In this document: piece by piece, positions 1 to 4,644 of the stretch
How positions within the stretch are numbered: position 1 is the first letter of the stretch
Layout: each line of letters begins with the position of its first letter
Program-made: the position numbers and the translations under genes
The notes under the pieces: model-generated
What the model saw: only the letters and a program-made list of their open reading frames with translations
Database searches by the model: none
What the model was told of the DNA's origin: nothing
Source of the DNA: Pseudomonadota bacterium
GTDB lineage: Bacteria > Pseudomonadota > Alphaproteobacteria > Rhizobiales > Hyphomicrobiaceae
Length of the DNA: 5,671 nucleotides
Direction: 5' to 3'
Assembly (NCBI GenBank): GCA_021812845.1
Contig: JAKAML010000110.1
Coordinates: 1-5,671 of the forward strand

Positions 1-2
1 CG

Positions 3-488
3 GTCGATCCGCCGGTGACGGCGACGGCGACCTCCGACGCCTGCGGGATCGTGGTGGCGGGGCGCGGCACGGACGGGCGCGCGTATGTGCTCGCGGACCA
101 TTCGCTGCAGGGGCGGGAGCCCGCGGCGTGGGCCCGCGCGGCGGTCGCGGCGTGGAAGGCGCATTTGGCGGACCGCGTGGTGGCGGAGACGAACCAGGGC
201 GGCGACCTCGTGGTGTCGATCCTGAAGCAGATCGATCCGGCGGTGGTGGTGCGGCAGGTCAGGGCGACGCGCGGCAAGTGGGTGCGCGCGGAGCCCGTCG
301 CGTCGCTCTACGCCGAGGGCCGGGTGTCGCACGCGGGACGGTTCGACGCGCTCGAGGACCAGATGTGCGCGCTCTCCATGGACGGCCTCGCGCGCGGCCG
401 CAGCCCCGACCGGCTCGACGCGCTCGTGTGGGCGCTGACCGACCTGATGCTCGACGAGGAAGCGAGGCCGATGGTCCGGACGCTGTGA
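3..488 (+). CDS. Phage/GTA terminase large subunit, C-terminal nuclease part (5' truncated)
   Basis: This is the C-terminal end of a TerL packaging motor protein, which cuts concatemeric or chromosomal DNA and pumps it into the prohead through the portal. The ATPase half lies before the window, so no start codon is visible; the frame is open from base 3. The visible 161 residues match the RNase H-like nuclease domain: an acidic V-D-P-P motif at the very start followed by DACGIVVAGR (first conserved Asp and strand), VVAETNQGGD in the middle (conserved acidic residue), and SPDRLDALVWALTDLM near the end (last conserved Asp). The segments ASLYAEGRVSHAG and FDALEDQMCA are also typical of this family. 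The wording resembles RcGTA gp2-like terminases more than those of ordinary lambdoid phages, which is recognition by eye. It ends in TGA, 172 bases before the portal gene. Translation starting internally at GTG 15 would be an artefact of the truncation. Confidence 0.93.
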   Translation, partial: VDPPVTATATSDACGIVVAGRGTDGRAYVLADHSLQGREPAAWARAAVAAWKAHLADRVVAETNQGGDLVVSILKQIDPAVVVRQVRATRGKWVRAEPVASLYAEGRVSHAGRFDALEDQMCALSMDGLARGRSPDRLDALVWALTDLMLDEEARPMVRTL

Positions 489-566
489 GCGGATCGCGGC
501 CCCGCGCGCCTTGCCGACGGCACCGGGATGCGGGATCGGCGGATGCGCGGGCCGCGACGGCTTCCA

Positions 567-602
567 CCCCCCCTCCCGACCCTCCCCGCAAGGGGGAGGG
601 GA
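567..602. repeat. C-rich/G-rich palindromic intergenic repeat between terminase and portal
   Basis: The 489-660 gap holds no credible gene. Its centre is a run of C-rich sequence followed by a G-rich complement. The best hairpin pairs CCCTCCCC (580-587) with GGGGAGGG (593-600) around a GCAAG loop, 8 perfect base pairs. Elements with this sequence flavour, which when translated give strings such as PPPDPPRKGEG or SPLPLAGRVGRGG, are dispersed widely between genes in many high-GC Proteobacteria. That is family knowledge; copy number in this genome cannot be seen here. There is no T-tract after the stem, so a classical terminator is unlikely. It could alter mRNA stability between terminase and portal. 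Confidence 0.6.
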
Positions 603-647
603 GACGTCGTACCGGCCCGGCCCCGGATGGGGCGGGCGATCAAGTGG

Positions 648-654
648 AAGAGGA
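648..654 (+). promoter_or_regulatory. Ribosome binding site deciding the portal start
   Basis: The reading frame of the portal is open upstream to a possible start at 511, but that stretch runs through the palindromic repeat and encodes low-complexity sequence. AAGAGGA at 648-654 lies 6 bases before ATG 661, and the protein from 661 begins MSLIRDALGW, like other HK97-type portals. This supports 661 as the start. Confidence 0.7.
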
Positions 655-660
655 ACCTCG

Positions 661-1935
661 ATGTCGCTGATCCGCGATGCGCTGGGCTGGCTCGCGCCGT
701 CCCGGAACGTGAGACTGCGTGCCGCGCGCGCTGCGCCCGACGCGCAGGCGTCATTCGCCGTGCATGACGCGAAGGCCTCGCTCACCGCCAAGGTGACGGC
801 GTGGGAGACGATCGGGCGACCGCAGTGGTCGCCGCGCGACTACAGGGCGTTCGCAGTCGAGGGGTTCGCGCAGAACCCGATCGTCTACCGCTCGGTGCGG
901 ATGATCGCGGAGGCGGCGGCGTCGATCCCGCTGCTGCTCTATGCGGGTGACACGGAGATCGAGGATCATCCGCTCGTCGATCTCCTGCGGCGGCCGAGCC
1001 GCGACCAGACCGGGACGGATCTGCTCGAGAGCTTCTACGGGTATCTGCTGGTCTCGGGCAACGCCTATGCCGAGGCGGTGGCGGTGGGTGGCGCGTTGCG
1101 CGAGATTCACGCGCTGAGGCCGGACCGGGTGGCGGTGATCCCGGGCGCGGACGGCTGGCCGGAAGGGTTCGAGTATCGCGCCGGCGGGCAGTCGGTGCGG
1201 CTCGCGGGCGAGGCGGTGGACGGCGTCAGGCGGGTGCTGCATGTCAAGCTGTTCCACCCGACATGCGACCACTACGGCATGAGCCCGATCGAGGCGGCGG
1301 CGTTCGCGATCGACACCCACAACACGGCGGCGGCGTGGAACAAGGCGCTGCTGGACAACGCGGCGCGGCCGTCGGGCGCGCTGGTCTATGCGTCGCGGGA
1401 CGGGAACCTGACGGAGGAGCAGTTCGGGCGCCTGAAGGCGGAGCTCGAGGCCGGGTTCCAGGGGGCGCGGAACGCGGGGCGGCCGTTGCTGCTGGAAGGC
1501 GGTCTCGACTGGAAGCCGCTGTCGCTGACGCCGAAGGACATGGACTTCGTCGAGGCGAAGAACGCGGCGGCGCGGGAGATCGCGCTGGCCCTGGGCGTGC
1601 CACCGATGCTGCTGGGGATCCCGGGCGACAACACGTATTCGAACTACCAGGAGGCGAGCCGCAGCTTCTGGCGGCAGACGGTGCTGCCGCTGGTGAACAG
1701 GACGGCGCGGGCGCTGGGAGAATGGCTCGGGCCGGCGTGGGGCGGGGCACTCGCGTTGCGTCCCGACCTCGATGCGATCGAGGCGCTGGCATCGGAGCGC
1801 GAGGCCTTGTGGACCAGGATCGGCAAGGCGGAGTTCCTGTCGGAGGACGAGAAGCGCGCGGCGGCGGGGTATGGGCCGAAGGGGGAGGTGGACGCGGCGG
1901 GCGCCGGCGCGGCCAAGCACAAGCCCCTATCATGA
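661..1935 (+). CDS. HK97-family phage/GTA portal protein
   Basis: Portal proteins form the dodecameric ring at one capsid vertex through which DNA enters and leaves and to which terminase and the head-tail connector bind. The 424-residue product has family landmarks in order: NPIVYRSVRMIAEAAASIP at about 72-90; DLLESFYGYLLVSGNAYAEA at about 120-139; the LRPDRVAVIPG segment at about 152-162; VLHVKLFHPTCDHYGMSPIEAA at about 192-213; and the helical LGVPPMLLGIPGDNTYSNYQEASRSFWRQTVLP region at about 311-343, typical of PF04860-type portals. Length is in the normal range. The last residues (KHKPLS, then TGA) look wrong: a CCCC tract at 1924-1927 sits just before the stop, and one base of slippage opens frame 2 into an extension with a plausible sequence (see 1928-2122). 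The core fold is complete either way, so the truncated form may be functional. Confidence 0.95.
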   Translation: MSLIRDALGWLAPSRNVRLRAARAAPDAQASFAVHDAKASLTAKVTAWETIGRPQWSPRDYRAFAVEGFAQNPIVYRSVRMIAEAAASIPLLLYAGDTEIEDHPLVDLLRRPSRDQTGTDLLESFYGYLLVSGNAYAEAVAVGGALREIHALRPDRVAVIPGADGWPEGFEYRAGGQSVRLAGEAVDGVRRVLHVKLFHPTCDHYGMSPIEAAAFAIDTHNTAAAWNKALLDNAARPSGALVYASRDGNLTEEQFGRLKAELEAGFQGARNAGRPLLLEGGLDWKPLSLTPKDMDFVEAKNAAAREIALALGVPPMLLGIPGDNTYSNYQEASRSFWRQTVLPLVNRTARALGEWLGPAWGGALALRPDLDAIEALASEREALWTRIGKAEFLSEDEKRAAAGYGPKGEVDAAGAGAAKHKPLS

Positions 1936-2122
1936 CGACCGTGGTCGCTTCACGACGGCTGACGGCGCTGCGGGAGGGGCCGGTGACGACCCTTCTGTCG
2001 AGACCCTGCCCGAGATCGTGGTCGGGCAGGGTGAGGGGGAAGACGAGAGTGATGGAACCGACCTGGCCTGTTTCCTCGGACCGGTTCCTGCTCGAGACGG
2101 CGACCCCGGTTGCCGCCATTGA
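1928..2122 (+). other. Probable out-of-frame C-terminal extension of the portal (frameshift at CCCC 1924-1927)
   Basis: Reading AAG CCC and then skipping one base gives TAT CAT GAC GAC and a 64-residue tail ending at TGA 2120-2122. It contains HDDRGRFTTADGA and then an acidic, Gly-rich stretch including ETLPEIVVGQGEGEDES. The D-x-x-G-R-F-T motif followed by a Gly/Asp-rich low-complexity tail resembles tails I recall from the ends of alphaproteobacterial phage structural proteins; this is recognition, not a search result. The alternative frame gives an arginine-rich, less protein-like sequence. The extension has lower third-position GC than the core genes, as disordered tails can. It may be a fossil of a longer portal, a product of programmed +1 shifting, or chance. 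Confidence 0.45.
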
Positions 2123-2183
2123 TTGCCCCTTGCGGAACGGTGACGCGACGGGGCGGCGGCGGGCGGAACTTATCCCCGCGTGA
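1932..2183 (+). CDS. Doubtful small ORF overlapping the portal stop (83 aa)
   Basis: ATG at 1932 overlaps the portal stop in an ATGA arrangement and the frame stays open for 83 residues (starting MTTVVASRRL, ending RRRAELIPA). RcGTA-type clusters often have a small gene, orfg3.5, in exactly this place, so the position is suggestive. Against it: the product is arginine-rich and basic without hydrophobic segments, does not look like the small proteins I know from this position, has many non-G/C third positions for this genome, and its first third is formed by a perfect inverted repeat. No Shine-Dalgarno sequence is evident. I consider the frame-2 portal extension the better reading of 1928-2122, but cannot exclude this ORF. 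Confidence 0.2.
   Translation: MTTVVASRRLTALREGPVTTLLSRPCPRSWSGRVRGKTRVMEPTWPVSSDRFLLETATPVAAIDCPLRNGDATGRRRAELIPA
2003..2032. repeat. Perfect 11-bp inverted repeat with 8-base loop
   Basis: ACCCTGCCCGA at 2003-2013 is exactly complementary to TCGGGCAGGGT at 2022-2032, with loop GATCGTGG. A stable RNA hairpin is expected. It is followed by GAGGGGGAAG, not a T-tract, so it is not a standard intrinsic terminator. It lies about 75 bases after the suspected portal frameshift, too far to act as a usual frameshift stimulator. It could be a dispersed palindromic element or a transcript-stability structure downstream of the portal. Confidence 0.7.
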
Positions 2184-2332
2184 CGGTGGTCGGGTAGAGT
2201 TCTGGTATGACGCGAGACGTGTGAGCGCAGCGCCCGGCCGGTGATCGGGCCGCCCCGGCGGCCGCCGACCGTGCACGGACGGACCACGGGGACGCGCCCC
2301 GGGACGACAATCGACAGCATCGAGGTGACGGC
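2123..2332. other. Structured non-coding spacer before the protease gene
   Basis: I see no convincing gene here. Three nested or adjacent palindromes occur in its second half: GGCCGCC (2248-2254) with GGCGGCC (2257-2263) around two bases; the 10-bp palindrome CCGTGCACGG at 2269-2278; and CGGGG (2287-2291) with CCCCG (2297-2301). The first half (about 2110-2215) is somewhat less GC-rich and contains two GGAAC pentamers (2134-2138 and 2165-2169), but neither has a correctly spaced -10 element of the EcfG type, and no clear sigma-70 promoter is visible. The spacer ends in the strong Shine-Dalgarno sequence of the protease. Confidence 0.5.
2322..2328 (+). promoter_or_regulatory. Strong Shine-Dalgarno sequence of the prohead protease
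   Basis: GAGGTGA pairs continuously with the UCACCUC of the 16S rRNA 3' end and lies 4 bases before ATG 2333. It fixes the protease start and indicates efficient initiation even though the gene is preceded by about 400 bases of weakly coding or non-coding DNA. Confidence 0.8.
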
Positions 2333-3052
2333 ATGACGGATGCGGAGACGCGGAGCCGGGAGGCCGCGTGCGGCCTCGCAGCGGAAGCGCGGTTCACGGC
2401 TCTCGACCTCAAGTCGGTGGCCGACGACGGCCGCTTCGAGGGCTATGCGAGCCTGTTCGGCCGCGAGGATCTCGGCCGGGACGTGATCGTGGACGGCGCG
2501 TTCCGCGAGACGCTGTCGCGGCGCGGGCCGGGGGGCGTGCGGCTCCTGTTCCAGCACGATCCGTCGCAGCCGATCGGCATCTGGGAGCAGCTCGTCGAGG
2601 ACGGACGCGGGCTCTACGCCAAGGGCCGGCTGATGGCGGACGTGGCGCGGGCGCGCGAGGTCTTGAGCCTGATGCGGGCGGGTGCCATCGACGGGCTGTC
2701 GATCGGCTTCAAGGCGGAGAAGGGGCGGCGCGATCCGAGGACCGGCATCCGGCGGCTGGAGAAGGTCGATCTCTGGGAGATCTCGGTTGTCACCTTCCCG
2801 ATGCTGCCCGAGGCGCGCATCCGGGCACGGAAGGCGCATCCGTTCGGCGGCGGCACGCCGACCGAGAGAGAGTTCGAGCGCTGGCTCACGCGGGACGCTG
2901 GGCTGACGCGCGGCGAGGCGCGAGCGGTCGTCCGCTCGGGCCTCAAGGGTCTTCATGCTCTGCGGGATGCGGGCACGGGACATCCGACAGGTGAGCGTGG
3001 CGCAGGGCTCGCGGCGGTGATCCGCCGGGCGGCCGGTGTCATGCGCGCCTGA
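2333..3052 (+). CDS. HK97-family prohead protease (peptidase S78)
   Basis: This 239-residue serine protease is expected to act inside the prohead, removing the N-terminal delta domain of the capsid protein and then itself. The herpesvirus-assemblin-like fold is recognisable: FEGYASLFGREDLGRDVI at about 35-52; the catalytic histidine in LLFQHDPSQPIG (H75); the catalytic serine in AIDGLSIGF (S123); and the strand LWEISVVTFPMLPEARI at about 147-163, whose glutamate (E149) is a candidate third catalytic residue. The C-terminal part (EREFERWLTRDAGLTRGEARAVVRSGLKGL, about 182-211) is a helical tail seen in GTA-type and alphaproteobacterial prophage versions. It starts behind a strong Shine-Dalgarno sequence and ends in TGA, 25 bases before the capsid start. 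No lesion is visible, so its substrate processing should work if a full-length capsid protein is made. Confidence 0.94.
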   Translation: MTDAETRSREAACGLAAEARFTALDLKSVADDGRFEGYASLFGREDLGRDVIVDGAFRETLSRRGPGGVRLLFQHDPSQPIGIWEQLVEDGRGLYAKGRLMADVARAREVLSLMRAGAIDGLSIGFKAEKGRRDPRTGIRRLEKVDLWEISVVTFPMLPEARIRARKAHPFGGGTPTEREFERWLTRDAGLTRGEARAVVRSGLKGLHALRDAGTGHPTGERGAGLAAVIRRAAGVMRA

Positions 3053-3067
3053 ACCCCAACGAGCGAT

Positions 3068-3073
3068 GGTGAG
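3068..3073 (+). promoter_or_regulatory. Ribosome binding site deciding the major capsid start
   Basis: GGTGAG at 3068-3073 can pair with the UCACC of the 16S 3' end and lies 4 bases before ATG 3078. The frame is open further up to GTG 3036 (overlapping the protease) and contains ATG 3066, but these have poor ribosome-binding context. The start at 3078 gives MIEKDDIETK. Confidence 0.6.
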
Positions 3074-3077
3074 ACAC

Positions 3078-4010
3078 ATGATCGAGAAAGACGACATCGA
3101 GACGAAGTCGGGCGGGCCGGACGTGGCGGCGGCGTTCGAGGAGTTCATGGGCGCGTTCGAGGCGTTCAAGGAGACCAACGAGCGGCGGCTCGGCGAGATC
3201 GAGCGGCGCGGCGGCGCGGACGTGGTGACGAGCGAGAAGCTCGCGCGCATCGACCGCGCGCTCGACGAGACCAAGCGCGTCGTGGACGAGCTCGCGGTCA
3301 AGGCGCAGCGGCTGCCGATCGGCGGGGCCGCGGCGCGGCCGGGTGCGTCGCTCGCGCACAAGACGGCGTTCGACGGCTACGTGAGGAGGGGCGACGCCGG
3401 CAACCTGCGCGGCGTCGAGGCGAAGGCGCTGTCGGCGGGCTCGGACCCGGACGGCGGCTACCTGGTGCCCGACGAGACGGAGCGGACGGTGAACCGCGCG
3501 CTCAAGGACATCTCGCCCGTCCGCGCCATTGCCGGCATCCGTCAGGTGTCGGGCTCGGTCTACAAGAAGCCCTATGCGACGACCGGGTTCGAGGCGGGCT
3601 GGGTCGGCGAGGCGGCGGGGCGCCCGCAGACCGCGACGGCGACGCTCGCCGAGCTCGCGTTCCCGACCATGGAGCTCTATGCGATGCCGGCGGCGACGTC
3701 GGCGCTGCTCGACGACAGCGCGGTCGACATCGACGCGTGGCTGGCCGAGGAGGTCCGCGTCGCCTTCGCCGAGCAGGAGGGCAAGGCGTTCGTCGACGGC
3801 GACGGCAGCAACAAGCCGAAGGGCTTCCTCGCCTACCCGACGGTGGCGAACGCGAGCTGGAGCTGGGGTAACATCGGCTTCGTGGCGTCGGGGGCGGCGG
3901 GCGCGTTCCCGGCGGTCGATCCGGGCGACAAGCTGATCGAGCTCGTCTACGCGGTCAAGGCCGGCTATCGCGCGGGCGCGCACTTCGTGACCAACCGCGC
4001 GACGCAATAG
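3078..4010 (+). CDS. N-terminal fragment of the major capsid protein, ending at the amber codon
   Basis: If TAG 4008-4010 is read as stop, translation yields 310 residues comprising the delta domain, N-arm, E-loop and spine helix but only the first part of the A-domain. HK97-fold subunits need the C-terminal strand to complete the P-domain, so this fragment is unlikely to build shells and could poison assembly if the full-length protein were also present. The context is CAA TAG GTC. Confidence 0.6.
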   Translation: MIEKDDIETKSGGPDVAAAFEEFMGAFEAFKETNERRLGEIERRGGADVVTSEKLARIDRALDETKRVVDELAVKAQRLPIGGAAARPGASLAHKTAFDGYVRRGDAGNLRGVEAKALSAGSDPDGGYLVPDETERTVNRALKDISPVRAIAGIRQVSGSVYKKPYATTGFEAGWVGEAAGRPQTATATLAELAFPTMELYAMPAATSALLDDSAVDIDAWLAEEVRVAFAEQEGKAFVDGDGSNKPKGFLAYPTVANASWSWGNIGFVASGAAGAFPAVDPGDKLIELVYAVKAGYRAGAHFVTNRATQ

Positions 4011-4022
4011 GTCATCCGCAAG

Positions 4023-4319
4023 ATGAAGGACGGCGACGGCAACTACCTGTGGCAGCCTTCGGGCAAGCCGGGCGAAGCGCCGACGCTGATGGGCTATCCG
4101 GTGGCGGAGAGCGAGGACATGCCGAACCTGGCGGCGGGCTCGCTGTCGCTGGCCTTCGGCGACTTCGGCCGCGGCTACCTGATCGTCGACCGGGTCGGCA
4201 TCCGGGTGCTGCGCGACCCATATTCGGCCAAGCCCTACGTGCTGTTCTACACGACCAAGCGCGTGGGCGACGGCGTGCAGGACTTCGACGCGATCAAGCT
4301 GATGAAGTTCCAGGCTTGA
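4023..4319 (+). CDS. C-terminal fragment of the major capsid protein (possible reinitiation)
   Basis: ATG 4023 is the methionine of VIRKMKDGDGNY and lies 12 bases after the amber codon in the capsid frame. The 98-residue fragment carries most of the A-domain and the last P-domain strand. The only Shine-Dalgarno-like sequence is AGGT at 4009-4012, overlapping the TAG and 10 bases from the ATG, so reinitiation is possible but weak. The frame is well conserved to its natural TGA, and third-position GC matches the upstream part, consistent with a very recent split rather than an independent gene. Confidence 0.4.
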   Translation: MKDGDGNYLWQPSGKPGEAPTLMGYPVAESEDMPNLAAGSLSLAFGDFGRGYLIVDRVGIRVLRDPYSAKPYVLFYTTKRVGDGVQDFDAIKLMKFQA

Positions 4320-4354
4320 TCGTTGGCGCGTGCCGTCAGGCGCGGTCTCTGCTG

Positions 4355-4396
4355 GCGCGAGGCGACTCCCCGGCGGGGAGCCGGCCGCCACGCGCG
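4355..4396. repeat. 42-bp hairpin repeat, copy 1
   Basis: This is the first of two identical 42-bp direct repeats beginning 35 bases after the capsid stop. Each copy is an almost complete inverted repeat: outer GCGCG with CGCGC (5 bp), an A/A mismatch, GGCG with CGCC (4 bp), an asymmetric internal loop, and an inner CTCCCC-GGC-GGGGAG hairpin (6 bp, 3-base loop). The arrangement resembles paired REP/BIME-like elements. Copy number elsewhere in the genome is unknown. Confidence 0.9.
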
Positions 4397-4408
4397 AGTT
4401 TCTCGATT

Positions 4409-4450
4409 GCGCGAGGCGACTCCCCGGCGGGGAGCCGGCCGCCACGCGCG
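4409..4450. repeat. 42-bp hairpin repeat, copy 2
   Basis: This is the second exact copy, separated from the first by a 12-base spacer (AGTTTCTCGATT), giving a 54-base period. It has the same hairpin architecture as copy 1. Two identical, same-orientation hairpins behind a capsid gene could protect its mRNA 3' end or slow transcription into the connector gene. Absence of any mismatch implies recent duplication or recent insertion as a unit. Confidence 0.9.
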
Positions 4451-4496
4451 TTGGACGTTGCGCCGACCGAGCCTATGCAAGCGCGCCTAGCGGACG

Positions 4497-4548
4497 GCTC
4501 CGCGGAGCGGACTCGCGGGGCGCAAACAAGAGAGTCCTCCCGCGGAGC
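4497..4548 (+). promoter_or_regulatory. Long imperfect hairpin in the capsid-connector spacer
   Basis: GCTCCGCGG (4497-4505) pairs with CCGCGGAGC (4540-4548), and GGACTC (4509-4514) pairs with GAGTCC (4532-4537). The two stems, 9 and 6 bp, are separated by a small 3/2 internal loop and capped by a 17-base loop containing the A-rich CAAACAAGA. The left arm can alternatively fold on itself through the 12-bp palindrome GCTCCGCGGAGC (4497-4508), giving two mutually exclusive structures. Its function is unknown; a transcript-level attenuator or stability element is possible. Confidence 0.6.
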
Positions 4549-4571
4549 TCCTCCCGCCGCGGGCAAGGGCG

Positions 4572-4603
4572 CCCGGCTGCCGGTCCTCGGACCGGCGGCC
4601 GGG
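4572..4603 (+). terminator. 15-bp-stem hairpin upstream of the connector gene (possible weak terminator/attenuator)
   Basis: The left arm 4572-4586 (CCCGGCTGCCGGTCC) pairs with the right arm 4589-4603 (GGACCGGCGGCCGGG), with a single T/G wobble and a 2-base gap that would in practice give a slightly larger loop. This is a very stable GC-rich stem, but it is followed by TGTGTCCCGG instead of a T-run, so intrinsic termination would be inefficient. Placed between capsid and connector genes, it could reduce read-through so that the abundant capsid protein is made in excess of the low-copy connector. That role is inferred. Confidence 0.45.
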
Positions 4604-4644
4604 TGTGTCCCGGGAGGGAAACCAACGACAGACAGGACGCACGC

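Larger units (their letters stand above)
3078..4319 (+). pseudogene. HK97-fold major capsid protein gene interrupted by an in-frame amber codon
   Basis: Read through the TAG at 4008-4010, this is a complete 413-codon capsid protein (310 residues, one amber position, 102 residues, TGA). Domains in order: charged helical delta domain, an internal scaffold, about 15-80; junction VEAKALSAGSDPDGGYLVP at about 113-131, where cleavage is likely near 116-118 by comparison with HK97 gp5, which matures after K103 to begin SLGSD; E-loop/N-arm region about 150-195; spine helix and following segment ALLDDSAVDIDAWLAEEVRVAFAEQEGKAFVDGDGSNKPKGFL at about 209-251; A-domain from about 285, ending DPYSAKPYVLFYTTKRVGDGVQDFDAIKLMKF. 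The sequence strongly resembles RcGTA-like g5 proteins. The TAG falls in NRATQ[stop]VIRKMKDGDGNYLW, equivalent to the histidine of HK97 NPRDWHNIALLKDNEGRY by my hand alignment. Both flanks are intact and in the same frame, so the lesion is a single codon. Without readthrough the A-domain is lost and assembly should fail. Confidence 0.9.

Noticed and set aside
511..660. Upstream in-frame extension of the portal gene
   Set aside because: It runs through a palindromic intergenic repeat and lacks a ribosome binding site. ATG 661 has AAGAGGA at proper spacing.
2134..2190. EcfG-like promoter suggested by two GGAAC pentamers
   Set aside because: Neither pentamer is followed by a CGTT-like -10 element at 16-17 bases, so there is no support beyond a common 5-mer.
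2206..2224. TATGAC as a -10 box or ATG 2207 as a small gene start
   Set aside because: There is no matching -35 element 17 bases upstream, and the ORF from ATG 2207 stops after five codons.
1244..3361. A 705-codon open frame on the minus strand
   Set aside because: It lies opposite the portal, spacer, protease and capsid genes, and its composition (Arg/Pro/Ser-rich, low complexity) is the usual shadow of high-GC coding DNA. No domain is recognisable.
3039..4445. A 468-codon minus-strand open frame opposite the capsid gene
   Set aside because: Arg/Val/His-rich antisense shadow. Its N-terminal internal repeat is just the 42-bp DNA repeat translated.
4355..4450. CRISPR array from the two regularly spaced 42-bp repeats
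   Set aside because: There are only two repeats with a 12-base spacer, the repeat is a full hairpin, and no cas genes are present. Spacer length is far too short.
4355..4450. att site or integration junction marked by the direct repeats
   Set aside because: The copies are only 54 bases apart with no integrase or tRNA nearby; they fit a tandem palindromic element better.
4330..4644. Upstream in-frame extension of the connector gene
   Set aside because: The extension is a translation of the hairpin repeats (a repeated RRLPGGEPAATR string) with no homology to connector N-termini. ATG 4645 has a good ribosome binding site.
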